A stretch of DNA of 62,086 nucleotides from Lentisphaerota bacterium (GTDB taxonomy: Bacteria > Verrucomicrobiota > Lentisphaeria > Victivallales > Victivallaceae): NCBI GenBank assembly GCA_015061615.1, contig SUWE01000010.1, positions 1 to 62,086 of the forward strand. Reading direction: 5' to 3'. This document shows positions 16,900-25,636 of the stretch, piece after piece (the first letter of the stretch is position 1; each line of letters starts with the position of its first letter). A program made the position numbers and the translations under genes. The notes below the pieces were generated by a model that worked only from the letters and a program-made list of their open reading frames with translations, did not search any database and had not been told where the DNA came from.

Positions 16900-18351
16900 T
16901 TAATTTTTCTTTCTTTTTCTCGGCGCTTTTCTGATCGCACGTTTTGTTTCATCCCCTTCAGGAGACTCTTCATTGGTACGTTCAACTTTTTTGATCGGAG
17001 TCAGGTTGGACGGAACTTTACGTTCGGCCATCGAGATCACGATAAGTTCTTCATCTTCTTCTTTTTCTTTGGAATCTTTTTTCTTTTTGCCGACAGATTC
17101 AAGAGTGATCGCATTCTTTTCGTCGTCAACAGATTTCAAACGGTAGGTGGCAACAGTACGGTTGCCTCTGCGCTTACTGCCGGTTTCACCGTTATTATTT
17201 TCTACGGCAAACTGATAAAGTCTGATGGTATCGCCGATTTTCAACACGGAATCGCGGCGGTTGTCGCGGATATCTCCGGAGTCATACAGCACCGGACGCT
17301 TGTCGTTGGAAAACGCCGGTTCGTTGGCAACCATGACCAGCGGTTTGGGATCGGCATTTTCACCGATTTCCTGCAAAAATACTCTGGAAGCATCCTTGAA
17401 ACCTTTTTTGGCGGTTTCAGAACTGTTCTCATCAACACGCGCATCTTTGATCGGAATCAGAATACGTTTTGCATCCGCGATTTTGTATTTTCTGCCGTCA
17501 ACAGTGACCGTATCACCAACACGGAAAAATCTTGTTTCAATACGGATATTGCCTTTTTTGTCGCGGCGGTTCAAACGGTCAGGCAGGTTGAACTGAAGCT
17601 GCCATTCGCTTTTATCATTGGGCAGACCGTTGTCGCTGAGGAGCATGAAACGCTCTTTAAGCTCGATTTTTTCAATTTTACGGATCTGAAGTCTCCACCA
17701 GTACGGCGGATGGCTCGTTGGATCATTCGGAAGGAACTCATGATCAATCTCGAATTTGTTGGAAAAACCGTCACCGTCAAGGTCATAACGGGCATCGTTC
17801 GGATCATCGGAACTCATTCCATACTGCGATTCGATCTCGTCAAGGATACCGTCATTATCTTTATCGGACTCTTTTTCCGCAACTTCTTCAAGTTCTGAAA
17901 GAGAAATTTCCGGTGCGGCTTTAAGCTCTTTTCCACACTGCGGGCATTTGCCGACGGCATTTCCGCCGCGTGCAGGGAAGGATTTTGCCGGAATAAGCAC
18001 AGTGAATCCTTCGATTTTGCCTTCCTGACAATGAGGACAGGACGCCATCTCAAACGGAGTCACAAAGTCCGCCCAGACCGCCGCATCAGGATTCACATCT
18101 TTTTCGTTATCCTGACCTTTACGCTCACCCCATACCAGACGGGTCGCTTCACGGATCTTCGCAGTGTCAAACTGCGGATCAGTCACATCTGCATTGACAT
18201 GATCAGCTGTACGTTTGGGCAGTTTCAAATCTTTTTCAGTGATCGAACGGGTCGAACTGATGATCGACTGCACCAGAAACATCAAACCAACGAAAAGCAC
18301 AAAAAGTCCAAGCAGGATGACTTTTTCGTAATGCCGTTTAATAAAATCCAC
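16900..18351 (-). CDS. Amuc_1099-like pilus system protein (483 aa)
   Basis: One N-terminal membrane helix (about 9-32) anchors the protein, with most of it outside the cytoplasm. A CPHC...CPQC zinc-ribbon-like pair (about residues 106-145) is followed by DKDNDGILDEIESQYG and DLDGDGFSNKFEID (about 162-205), which are DxDxDG calcium-binding loops of the thrombospondin type-3 kind. The rest is beta-rich with a basic tail. It lies between the Amuc_1100-like gene and secretin 1, the order known from Akkermansia, so it is assigned to the pilus-like envelope complex. Its biochemical role is unknown; the domains described are seen directly. Confidence 0.75.
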   Translation of the reverse strand: MDFIKRHYEKVILLGLFVLFVGLMFLVQSIISSTRSITEKDLKLPKRTADHVNADVTDPQFDTAKIREATRLVWGERKGQDNEKDVNPDAAVWADFVTPFEMASCPHCQEGKIEGFTVLIPAKSFPARGGNAVGKCPQCGKELKAAPEISLSELEEVAEKESDKDNDGILDEIESQYGMSSDDPNDARYDLDGDGFSNKFEIDHEFLPNDPTSHPPYWWRLQIRKIEKIELKERFMLLSDNGLPNDKSEWQLQFNLPDRLNRRDKKGNIRIETRFFRVGDTVTVDGRKYKIADAKRILIPIKDARVDENSSETAKKGFKDASRVFLQEIGENADPKPLVMVANEPAFSNDKRPVLYDSGDIRDNRRDSVLKIGDTIRLYQFAVENNNGETGSKRRGNRTVATYRLKSVDDEKNAITLESVGKKKKDSKEKEEDEELIVISMAERKVPSNLTPIKKVERTNEESPEGDETKRAIRKAPRKRKKN

Positions 18352-18371
18352 TCTTCAGCCCTCCGGGAATA

Positions 18372-20027
18372 TCATTCACTCTGTTGTTCCAAGACTACAT
18401 AATCTATATCAAGATAGACCAGACAATCATCTTTTCTTTCACCGCCGACAAGAACTTTGCCGTAACCGAAACGCTCGTGCGCCGGCAGACTCTTGGCAAA
18501 TTCAGCGAAGAACTCATCTTTTTCCTCTTTGCTGTGCGAACCGGCATCGGAGTTGGGACGCACCTGAAGATACTCGTTGAGGCGTTCATCGACTTCAGCA
18601 TGTTTATCATCGCCGGCTTCTTCAGCCGCTTTGAGCTTGCGTTTGATCAACACACGATAGTGACCTTCACGCAACGCATCTTCAGTAAGTTCAACTTTAG
18701 GCTGATCTTCCGGATTTCCGGATGCTGCTGCCGGAGCTTCTTCCGCCTGACGGCGGCGGCGGCGGCGCGGACGCTCAGTAGTCTCACGGGTCACATTGTT
18801 ATTCTGATTTTCACGGCTTTCCAGCGTTTTCTGTTTCATGATATCCGCAGCAGCGTTTTCTCCGGCGTAAAGCGCGACACCGCGCACCAGATACATGCGG
18901 TTTTCCATCCATGCAGTATCAAACGCGCGCATGACTTTGCGAACCGCCTGCATATTGCCGCGGAATACGATCGTGTAGTGATAAAGACGGTAGCTGCCAT
19001 CCTGTTCAAACGATGCTTCAAGGTTGAGACCGCCTGTCTGTGAAGAACCGCCGCCCATTCCGTCGCCGCCTTCTTCAGCGGCCTGGGTACGCAAAATCAC
19101 CTGACGCAGTGCAGTCGCACCGCCTTTGCCCAGACGGTTGATGATATCACCGAAAACATCCCAGTGGAAAAACGCCACCGGATAATCTTTGACAGCCACA
19201 CCTTTGGTTTCTGATGAACCGCCGATGAATTTGAGTGCGCCTTCTTCAAGCTCAAGTTTGCTTGCTTCCGCCATCGGAATGATCTTGCGTTCAATGATCT
19301 CATCCACCTGACGGGCAAGGTGTTCCGGGTTGGCGGCGATCCGGCGCGGCATTCCGAAACCGACCAGCAGCAGCGGCAGCGGATCAGCTTCGTTCACGGT
19401 TTCGTAAGTCAGGGGTTTGACCGCCTGCACAAAGGCATCCAAAGCGCGTTTCCAGCTTCCGGCAGGGAAAAGGTTGACGCACTCGGAGCGGAAAAGACTC
19501 AACGTCGTCAGAGAAAAACGGTCTTTATCTTCGCTGTAATTGCGATCCTGACAGAATTTTTCAAAACGCTCATTGAAAAACTTGCGGAAATCATCGTAAC
19601 TCAGCTTGCGGATGGCAAGCGGAACCGCTTTGGTTTCCTCATCACCTTCGATTCCGGTGCCGGGTTTCTTGTAATACTCTTTTTCCTCGTCAGAAAGCTC
19701 CTTGATCTCCGGCGGCGGCAGAACTTCCAGAAATTTGTCAACTGCCGGACGGAGCGGTGATTTGAATGAGTTCACCATGCTCTTACTTTTTTCTTCATAG
19801 AACGCGATATCTTTCTTGATACGCTCCTCGTTCTCTCTGCCGGGAGCAGGAGTTCTTTTGACCAATCCCTGCACTTCGTTATACGCTGTCTGAGTACGGT
19901 CGCGGAACTCGCTCCACTCAAACACCAGTATCAGCAGGTACACCACCAAACCGAGCGCTGCCAATCCTGCGGCGGAAAGCGACGCGATCATAACCAGATT
20001 TTTCTGAATCTTCTTATTCACAGTCAT
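18372..20027 (-). CDS. Amuc_1100-like pilus-associated protein (551 aa)
   Basis: A short cytoplasmic N-terminus, one membrane helix (about 11-35) and a coiled-coil stretch (about 45-80) lead into a periplasmic body with a ferredoxin-like, PilO/GspM-type pattern (SYRLYHYTIVFRGNMQAVRKVMRAFD about 345-370). A charged basic linker (PRRRRRRQAEE, about 435-445) precedes a last globular segment. The position just after the PilM-PilN fusion matches Akkermansia Amuc_1100, the well-known outer-surface immunomodulatory protein. Homology is inferred from synteny and layout, since sequence divergence in this family is high. Confidence 0.75.
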   Translation of the reverse strand: MTVNKKIQKNLVMIASLSAAGLAALGLVVYLLILVFEWSEFRDRTQTAYNEVQGLVKRTPAPGRENEERIKKDIAFYEEKSKSMVNSFKSPLRPAVDKFLEVLPPPEIKELSDEEKEYYKKPGTGIEGDEETKAVPLAIRKLSYDDFRKFFNERFEKFCQDRNYSEDKDRFSLTTLSLFRSECVNLFPAGSWKRALDAFVQAVKPLTYETVNEADPLPLLLVGFGMPRRIAANPEHLARQVDEIIERKIIPMAEASKLELEEGALKFIGGSSETKGVAVKDYPVAFFHWDVFGDIINRLGKGGATALRQVILRTQAAEEGGDGMGGGSSQTGGLNLEASFEQDGSYRLYHYTIVFRGNMQAVRKVMRAFDTAWMENRMYLVRGVALYAGENAAADIMKQKTLESRENQNNNVTRETTERPRRRRRRQAEEAPAAASGNPEDQPKVELTEDALREGHYRVLIKRKLKAAEEAGDDKHAEVDERLNEYLQVRPNSDAGSHSKEEKDEFFAEFAKSLPAHERFGYGKVLVGGERKDDCLVYLDIDYVVLEQQSE

Positions 20028-20036
20028 TGCCCCCCG

Positions 20037-21893
20037 TTACTTTTTCAGCGCTTCTTTAAGCGTCAGAATGACCTCAAAATAGGTCAGGTTATTGTTGTTA
20101 CCGTCGGTAAATTCTTCTTCGATTTTCACATCTTCAAACATTTTCTCGACTTCGGCACCTTCCTCAGCGGGTTTGGCATCCGCCTTGAGCGGGATCAAAC
20201 GCACACTTTCGGTAAATTCATGCAGCAAGTTGTGGTCACCGTCGGAATTAATACGCATGATGTAGCCTGCCAGACGGAGTTTCTTCACTTCCGGCATTTT
20301 ATTGAAATCTTCAGGTTTCATCCGGCGGTTGGGATCTTTGGCGCTCACACCATCCGGTGTCGGAGCGGCGATTTCCATACCCATTTCATCGGTGGCAACC
20401 GCTTCTTCCGCCTCTTTGACCGGCTCAAAAGCGATAAACCATGTACGCTGCGGGACATGTTCCTGCAATATATTCAGTATTTTTGCCATATTGTTACGGG
20501 CATTCCAGAATTTCGTGGAGTGCTCGTAAGTTTCTTTAAGAGAATTGAGCTGATTGTTGAGTTTCTGCACATCGTCAAACTCTTTCTTTGCCCGCTGCAC
20601 ATCTTCTTCGACCTCGACGACACGGAGCTTTTCAAAGTTCAGCTGGCTGCTGATACCGACCACAGTGATAAGCAGACAGCTGATGAGCGCGACCGCCGAA
20701 GCGTAGAAGTAAGGTTTGCGTGCATCCAGTTCATACTGCTTTTTGATCGCACGGGGAATCAGTGAGATATCCACCGGACAGCTGCCCAGACTGTGCAGAG
20801 CCATACCGATCATCGCCTGCGACATTGACGCTGCCGCCTGAAGCGCATTGCGGTCAACTGACGGATCAATGGCAATCAGGCTGAATGTGTTGAGGTATTC
20901 AACCGGCAGATGGAGTTTTTCAACGAAAAATTCGGTTGTATACTGCATCGTCGAACCGCCGCCGGCAAGCAGTACGCGCACCGGAGCGTTGCCGTTGTGC
21001 TGAGCGCGCCAGACGTTGATAGAACGGCTGATCTCACCATGCAGACGGGTCATAACGTTACGGGAGATTTTGGAGATCGTCGCGGCAAGTTCGGATTCCG
21101 GTTCATCGTATGCACCGCCCAGAGCAATGAATCCGTGGCGGCGCTTGAGGTCTTCTGCTTCACTGTCACCCACACCGAATTCGCGGGCGATCTGGGCATT
21201 GATACTGTCACCGCCGATGGGGATGTTACGCATGAAAATACGGCGGTTGTCAGCAAGCATCAAACAGGTTCCTTTGGCACCGATCTCAAGGACCATCGTG
21301 CATTCATTTTCTTTGACCTGCGATACAACAGCGGCGTTAAAGATATTCAGTGATGCCAACTCAACGGAAAGCAGTTTTTTACCTGAACGCTCGATCGCAT
21401 CAGTATAGCATGTAACTTCATCAGTTTTAAGCGCAACAAAGAGAGCTTCGTACTCCTCGTTTTTTACTTCGACCTGAGTAACGTTGCCCTCTTCATCAAT
21501 TTCTTCTACGGTATCATCCCACACATGGTGAAGGAGCTGATAGCCCCATTCGATCTCGTGCATCGCATAAGGAACCGCCTGAGCGGCCTCGAACTCGATG
21601 ATCTGGGAAACACTCTTGGAACTGCCCAGCGTTGGCGGCAGCTTGCTCAAACGCTGGAACGACGTTGCAGACGGCAGAGCCAGACGGACACTTTCAGCGG
21701 TAAATCCGCCTTCGACAAGCATATCGTTATAATTGTAATCAAACCACTCTCTGATGGTCTCTTCTTCACCAAGCTCGATCCGCCGGCTGAGGAATTTCGT
21801 CAAAGAAATTCCGCCTTCCTGAAAGAGGAATTCAGCCATTCTCAGACTGCGGCTGCCGATGTCAATCGTCAGAACACTGTTTTCTTTTCCCAT
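20037..21893 (-). CDS. PilM-PilN fusion protein, Amuc_1101-like (618 aa)
   Basis: Residues 1-370 form a PilM actin-like ATPase: LTIDIGSRSLRMAEF at the N-terminus (phosphate 1 loop), VLEIGAKGTCLML (phosphate 2) and VLLAGGGSTMQ (adenosine loop). A short PRAIKKQYELDARKPYFYASA segment resembles the PilN N-terminus (IPxxI/K) that docks in PilM. A membrane helix (about 398-418), a coiled coil (425-470) and a PilN-like periplasmic domain follow. In classical type IV pilus systems PilM and PilN are separate; here they are one chain. It lies 9 bp before the Amuc_1100-like gene. Confidence 0.85.
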   Translation of the reverse strand: MGKENSVLTIDIGSRSLRMAEFLFQEGGISLTKFLSRRIELGEEETIREWFDYNYNDMLVEGGFTAESVRLALPSATSFQRLSKLPPTLGSSKSVSQIIEFEAAQAVPYAMHEIEWGYQLLHHVWDDTVEEIDEEGNVTQVEVKNEEYEALFVALKTDEVTCYTDAIERSGKKLLSVELASLNIFNAAVVSQVKENECTMVLEIGAKGTCLMLADNRRIFMRNIPIGGDSINAQIAREFGVGDSEAEDLKRRHGFIALGGAYDEPESELAATISKISRNVMTRLHGEISRSINVWRAQHNGNAPVRVLLAGGGSTMQYTTEFFVEKLHLPVEYLNTFSLIAIDPSVDRNALQAAASMSQAMIGMALHSLGSCPVDISLIPRAIKKQYELDARKPYFYASAVALISCLLITVVGISSQLNFEKLRVVEVEEDVQRAKKEFDDVQKLNNQLNSLKETYEHSTKFWNARNNMAKILNILQEHVPQRTWFIAFEPVKEAEEAVATDEMGMEIAAPTPDGVSAKDPNRRMKPEDFNKMPEVKKLRLAGYIMRINSDGDHNLLHEFTESVRLIPLKADAKPAEEGAEVEKMFEDVKIEEEFTDGNNNNLTYFEVILTLKEALKK

Positions 21894-21933
21894 CTCTCTA
21901 CCAATTTTTCACGTTTACTGCCGCATCTCCGGA

Positions 21934-22683
21934 TCAATCCGGCTGCGCCTCTGCCGGAACTGTGTTTTCCACAATTCCATCCATCCGGGGGAGCGGCTCT
22001 TTTTCCAAATCAAAGCCGTCAAAATCCGCCCACGCCCACGGGGTGCGTGAACGGGGGAACACCCCGCCGACAATTTTCAAATTTTCAGGGACTTCACGAA
22101 GCATCTCTTCAAAGTCCCGTATTCCCTTTACATTCCGGTAACCGCGTGCGATCACCGTTCCGGAGCGGCTCATCACCGCTTCCACCGCGAAATCGTTCTT
22201 CGACAATCTTTTCACGTTTCCGTCACTGCTCACCGCGTAACGGTCGATCAGTTTCGCCGGTATAAACATTACCGCAAGATGCTTTTTACCATCGCACCGT
22301 ATCGAATAAAACTCCGTACTGCCGGTGAAAAGCACGCGGACTGTCCGCTGATTCCGTTTAACCGGAGTATCCATCAAAACCCGGATACTCAGAACGATGT
22401 CATCAACACTGCCGCCGAAAAAAACTCTTCCGCGTTTTCCTGCCTCCATAACAGGGACGGAAAAACCTTTTTTTGTCTCAAATTCCACCCGGATGACAAG
22501 CCACTTGTTATCCGGCTCGTTCCGCGGTGTAAAAGAGACACTTTTTTTGTAATCAACCTGCGGAGCATCACTTTCCTGAAGCTCCACATCAAGACGGTCA
22601 TTTATAAATCTGACCTCTTTTGCCATAACAGCAGAAATCATCAGCATCACACTGACTGCCGCTGTCATGACACGGAAAAACAT
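21934..22683 (-). CDS. Amuc_1102-like periplasmic protein (249 aa)
   Basis: The first 21 residues (MFFRVMTAAVSVMLMISAVMA) are a Sec signal peptide. The body is beta-rich (KWLVIRVEFETKKGF, TVRVLFTGSTEFYSIRC) and ends with PWAWADFDGFDLEKE, fitting an immunoglobulin-like fold as seen in Akkermansia Amuc_1102. The first gene of the pilus-like block, it follows secG by 14 bp. Function within the complex is unknown; the assignment rests mainly on collinearity. Confidence 0.65.
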   Translation of the reverse strand: MFFRVMTAAVSVMLMISAVMAKEVRFINDRLDVELQESDAPQVDYKKSVSFTPRNEPDNKWLVIRVEFETKKGFSVPVMEAGKRGRVFFGGSVDDIVLSIRVLMDTPVKRNQRTVRVLFTGSTEFYSIRCDGKKHLAVMFIPAKLIDRYAVSSDGNVKRLSKNDFAVEAVMSRSGTVIARGYRNVKGIRDFEEMLREVPENLKIVGGVFPRSRTPWAWADFDGFDLEKEPLPRMDGIVENTVPAEAQPD

Positions 22684-22697
22684 ACCATCGACCTGTA

Positions 22698-23006
22698 TTA
22701 TTTTACAGGTTTTTCTGCAACAGCCGCCGCTTCAGCCTTTTCCGCCTTTTCAAGCACGCTTGAAGCACTGCCGCCGCGATGACCGATAACTGCCGCAAGC
22801 GCCAGCGCGATCACGAAAAATACAGTCGTCAGGATCACGGTGCTTTTGGTCAGGTGACTGCCGGCTTTTCCGCCGAAAACAGATTCACCGATCCCGCCGA
22901 AAGCGGCGCCCATGCCGCCGGATTTTGAAGGCTGGATCATGATCAGCGCGATCAAAAGCAGCGCAACGATGAAAATCATCACATAAAGAAATACGGTCAG
23001 GATCAT
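22698..23006 (-). CDS. secG: Preprotein translocase subunit SecG
   Basis: Two membrane helices flank a glycine-rich loop: IALIMIQPSKSGGMGAAFGG..ESVFGG (about 21-47), the diagnostic SecG motif. SecG assists SecYE/SecA in protein export. The 102-aa length includes a short Ala/Lys-rich tail. In this operon it lies between tpiA and the pilus-like genes, an arrangement that couples a housekeeping export part to the envelope complex. Confidence 0.92.
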   Translation of the reverse strand: MILTVFLYVMIFIVALLLIALIMIQPSKSGGMGAAFGGIGESVFGGKAGSHLTKSTVILTTVFFVIALALAAVIGHRGGSASSVLEKAEKAEAAAVAEKPVK

Positions 23007-23040
23007 CTTCGCCTCTCAATTCATCTTGTTATTGGGTTAA

Positions 23041-23058
23041 TCCGGCATTTCTGCCGGA
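23041..23058. terminator. Hairpin between tpiA and secG
   Basis: A 7-bp perfect stem with a TTTC tetraloop lies in the 82-bp gap. No T-run follows on the minus strand, so read-through into secG is expected; it may attenuate or process the tpiA message. Confidence 0.35.
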
Positions 23059-23088
23059 ACAGAACACTTCTTATGCCAACGGGCAAAA

Positions 23089-23859
23089 TTACTTGCCCAG
23101 CGCCTCTTTGATCAGATCGAGGAAATCAGCAGCTTTCAGAGCCGCACCGCCGATCAGACCGCCGTCGATATCTTTCTGAGCAACCAGTTCGCGGGCGTTG
23201 GAAGCCTTCATGCTGCCGCCGTACTGGATGCGGACTTTTTCCGCAACTTCTTCACCGAAGAGAGCCGCGATCTCTTTACGGATATGTTTGTGAGCCGCCT
23301 GAGCGATATCCGGAGTGGCAGTTTTGCCGGTTCCGATCGCCCAGACCGGTTCGTAAGCAACGATGGTCTTTGCCATATCTTCAGCGGAAATATCAGCAAA
23401 ACCGCCTTTGATCTGACGGGTCAGGACTTCCTCAGTCTTGCCGCTTTCACGTTCATCGAGCAGTTCACCGACGCAGACGATCGGAATAAGATCATATTTC
23501 AGAGCCGCTTTCAAACGGGCATTGACGGTGGCATCGGTTTCGCCGAAATACTGGCGGCGTTCACTGTGACCGATGATAACATATTCGACACCGGCATTTT
23601 TGAGCATGTCACCGGAAATTTCACCGGTGAAGGCGCCGTTATCAGCCCAGTGGATATTCTGCGCACCGACTTTGATCGCAGTACCTTTGACCGCTTCAAC
23701 GACCGCACCGATGGTGGTGAAGGGCGGGCAGACGACGACGTCCGCTTCGCAGCAGCAGCATTTTCCGCAGGCAGCCTTGAGATCTTCGATCAGAGCTTTG
23801 CCTTCTGCGGCATTTTTGTTCATTTTCCAGTTACCGGCAATAATAACTTTACGCGCCAT
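23089..23859 (-). CDS. tpiA: Triose-phosphate isomerase
   Basis: TpiA interconverts dihydroxyacetone phosphate and glyceraldehyde 3-phosphate. Catalytic residues are visible: Lys12 in GNWKMN, the histidine in VIIGHSERR, and the glutamate in VAYEPVWAIGTG. YGGSMKASNA and GLIGGAAL form the phosphate-binding end. At 256 aa it is the usual length. It begins the long minus-strand operon, with an AAGGAA ribosome site about 6 bases upstream. Confidence 0.97.
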   Translation of the reverse strand: MARKVIIAGNWKMNKNAAEGKALIEDLKAACGKCCCCEADVVVCPPFTTIGAVVEAVKGTAIKVGAQNIHWADNGAFTGEISGDMLKNAGVEYVIIGHSERRQYFGETDATVNARLKAALKYDLIPIVCVGELLDERESGKTEEVLTRQIKGGFADISAEDMAKTIVAYEPVWAIGTGKTATPDIAQAAHKHIRKEIAALFGEEVAEKVRIQYGGSMKASNARELVAQKDIDGGLIGGAALKAADFLDLIKEALGK

Positions 23860-23943
23860 TTTTCATTTCCTTTACGTTGTTATATATATTGAAAAACACA
23901 AAAACAGACAAACTATCCGCACAAAAATATGTGCAGACAGGAA

Positions 23944-23971
23944 AATATAGCATATTAAATGCTTTTTTCAA
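23944..23971 (-). promoter_or_regulatory. Candidate promoter of the tpiA-secG-pilus operon
   Basis: On the minus strand TTGAAA (23966-23971) and TATATT (23944-23949) are 16 bp apart. The leader of about 75 bases holds a small GCACA/TGTGC hairpin. Confidence 0.45.
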
Positions 23972-23972
23972 G

Positions 23973-24410
23973 TCATTTAGTCAATTCTGTTTCAGTTTTT
24001 TTTCCATACGGCACATTTTTTACCGCAACTCCGCGTGCCTGCATGGTTCTGCGCCAGATTATCCAGAGAGTGAATGCTCCGGATGATGAGGAGCTTATTT
24101 CCACATCTTCGATACGGTCGGCGCCCCATTTATCCAGATTCAGTTCGAGCATCCGGCGCATCTGTCCGCGGGTCAGAGTGTGCTGTCCCAGAAGGTAATC
24201 GTGACGGTTGGGACGCGAAGGGTAGCCGGACCAGATCGGAATGAGGTTGAAAAGATACATCCCCCGGTTGACGGCATATACATTCCACACCACCGGATTG
24301 CCTTCGGCACTGCGCTGACCGGGAGCGGGTTTTGTCCACTCAAGTGTTGACGTATGCGCACATCCGCAGGCGATAAGCAGCAGCACTGCACCGCAAATAA
24401 AGTTCTTCAT
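23973..24410 (-). CDS. Small lipoprotein (145 aa)
   Basis: MKNFICGAVLLLIACGC is a type II signal with lipobox ACGC (Cys17). The remainder contains NVYAVNRGMYLFNLIPIWSGYP, a pattern common in small envelope lipoproteins of this group, but no family is assigned. It overlaps the end of the rsmE-lipoprotein reading frame by 4 bp, so it is the last gene of that operon. Confidence 0.7.
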   Translation of the reverse strand: MKNFICGAVLLLIACGCAHTSTLEWTKPAPGQRSAEGNPVVWNVYAVNRGMYLFNLIPIWSGYPSRPNRHDYLLGQHTLTRGQMRRMLELNLDKWGADRIEDVEISSSSSGAFTLWIIWRRTMQARGVAVKNVPYGKKTETELTK

Positions 24411-24895
24411 TTTTCACCTCCGGCGGCTTTACGTTTCAAAATGACGATCTGTTTCAACTGCCCGACCATTGTTTTTCTCATTCTCTGATTTTCTTCCTGA
24501 AGTTTGCGGAACTCCTTTTCAAGTGCAGCGTATTCCGCAGCCGGAACCATATCACCGGCAAGTTTCCGGATAGCGCGTTCCTGCAATCCGGCAAGTATCG
24601 CCCGCACTGTTTCCCGCTCCGGATGCTCCGGACCCAGCACCTTCAGATACATATTGTACGCGTGTATCGCCTCAAGCGGTTCATTGAGATCCTCATCGCA
24701 AAGCTGGGCAAGGGCAAGATACGCCGCCGGATTATCCGGATTCTGCGCCACCGCGCGCAGATAAAAATTCTTTGCTCCCTGAAGGTCGTTGCTCTGGCGC
24801 AGATTGTTTCCTTTTGCCACCAGCGGATTTCCTCCCCGGTCGCATCCGGCGGTAAAGAGCAATGCGATGAACATTACCGCAATAAGCGGCAGCAT
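24407..24895 (-). CDS. Candidate separately started TPR lipoprotein inside the rsmE frame
   Basis: Starting at ATG 24895 (or 24874) the frame gives a 162 (155)-residue lipoprotein with Cys at position 18 (11), a TPR-like repeat and a C-terminal coiled coil. In the +1 frame a TAA (24876-24874) overlaps the ATG at 24874 as TAATG, the common coupled stop/start, which suggests rsmE once ended there. No clear ribosome site is seen upstream, which suits coupling but leaves the start undecided. Confidence 0.45.
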   Translation of the reverse strand: MLPLIAVMFIALLFTAGCDRGGNPLVAKGNNLRQSNDLQGAKNFYLRAVAQNPDNPAAYLALAQLCDEDLNEPLEAIHAYNMYLKVLGPEHPERETVRAILAGLQERAIRKLAGDMVPAAEYAALEKEFRKLQEENQRMRKTMVGQLKQIVILKRKAAGGEK

Positions 24896-25561
24896 CCGCA
24901 ATGCGGTCAGGGCGCTTATCGCCGCCGTTTCAAGGCGGAGGATATAAGGTCCGAAATTCAGTGGTACAGCGTTAAATTTTTCCATCAATTTGAGCTCCTC
25001 CGGGGCAAATCCCCCCTCCGGTCCGATAAGGATGGCTTTTTCAGCCGCCCCTGCACCGCTGTTTTCTGCCGGTGCGACGGAACCATAAAAAATTCTCACA
25101 TTCTCAGCCGCAAGTTTTTCCAGAACTTCCGGCAATTTTCTTTCTTCTTCAACAACAGGCAGGAACGGATTGCCCGACTGCTTGCATGCTTCACGCAAAA
25201 GCAGATCCCAGCGTTCACGGGGACCGCCTTCAACAACCGAGCGCATACAGCGTACCGGACGGATGCTCCACGCACCCAGTTCCGCCGCCTGCTTGAGCAT
25301 CTGATCGAGTTTCTGTTTGCGCGGCAATGCACAGCAGAGGTGGAGTTTTTCTGCCGGTTCCGGAACCGCCTCTTTACTGCATATCATCACACTGCGGTCA
25401 CTGCCGACAACGCCGCGCGCTCTTGTGCCGCGGCCGTCAAGCAGCTCCACTTCATCACCCTGCCGGGCGCGGAACACCTTGAAAAGATGCTCCTTTTCGC
25501 GCGGCTCAAGCTCCGCACATCCCCCGGCTTCGGGAATATCTGTACAAAAAACCCTGTGCAT
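24407..25561 (-). CDS. rsmE: 16S rRNA (uracil-1498-N3)-methyltransferase RsmE fused in frame to a TPR lipoprotein
   Basis: Residues 1-222 are RsmE: a PUA-like N-domain and a SPOUT fold with ALPRKQKLDQMLKQAAELGAWSIRPV, ILIGPEGGFAPEEL (SAM-binding knot) and the ending GPYILRLETAAISALTAL. With no stop codon the frame continues as MLPLIAVMFIALLFTAGCDRGG (lipobox TAGC, Cys240), a TPR segment (LRQSNDLQGAKNFYLRAVAQNPDNPAAYLALAQL) and a coiled coil. A cytosolic rRNA methylase and a lipidated envelope protein are unlikely partners, so either a second start is used inside (Met223 or Met230) or a one-base loss removed the rsmE stop. Confidence 0.85.
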   Translation of the reverse strand: MHRVFCTDIPEAGGCAELEPREKEHLFKVFRARQGDEVELLDGRGTRARGVVGSDRSVMICSKEAVPEPAEKLHLCCALPRKQKLDQMLKQAAELGAWSIRPVRCMRSVVEGGPRERWDLLLREACKQSGNPFLPVVEEERKLPEVLEKLAAENVRIFYGSVAPAENSGAGAAEKAILIGPEGGFAPEELKLMEKFNAVPLNFGPYILRLETAAISALTALRMLPLIAVMFIALLFTAGCDRGGNPLVAKGNNLRQSNDLQGAKNFYLRAVAQNPDNPAAYLALAQLCDEDLNEPLEAIHAYNMYLKVLGPEHPERETVRAILAGLQERAIRKLAGDMVPAAEYAALEKEFRKLQEENQRMRKTMVGQLKQIVILKRKAAGGEK

Positions 25562-25586
25562 AACTCAATAAAAAAACCTTTTTTAT

Positions 25587-25615
25587 AAAATACATGAAAT
25601 AAAAGAGAAAATCAA
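25587..25615 (-). promoter_or_regulatory. Candidate rsmE promoter
   Basis: TTGATT (25610-25615) and TATTTT (25587-25592) on the minus strand with a 17-bp spacer lie just upstream of the rsmE ATG, which would have a short leader. Confidence 0.4.
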
Positions 25616-25636
25616 GTTTCCTGACAGCTCTGACTC

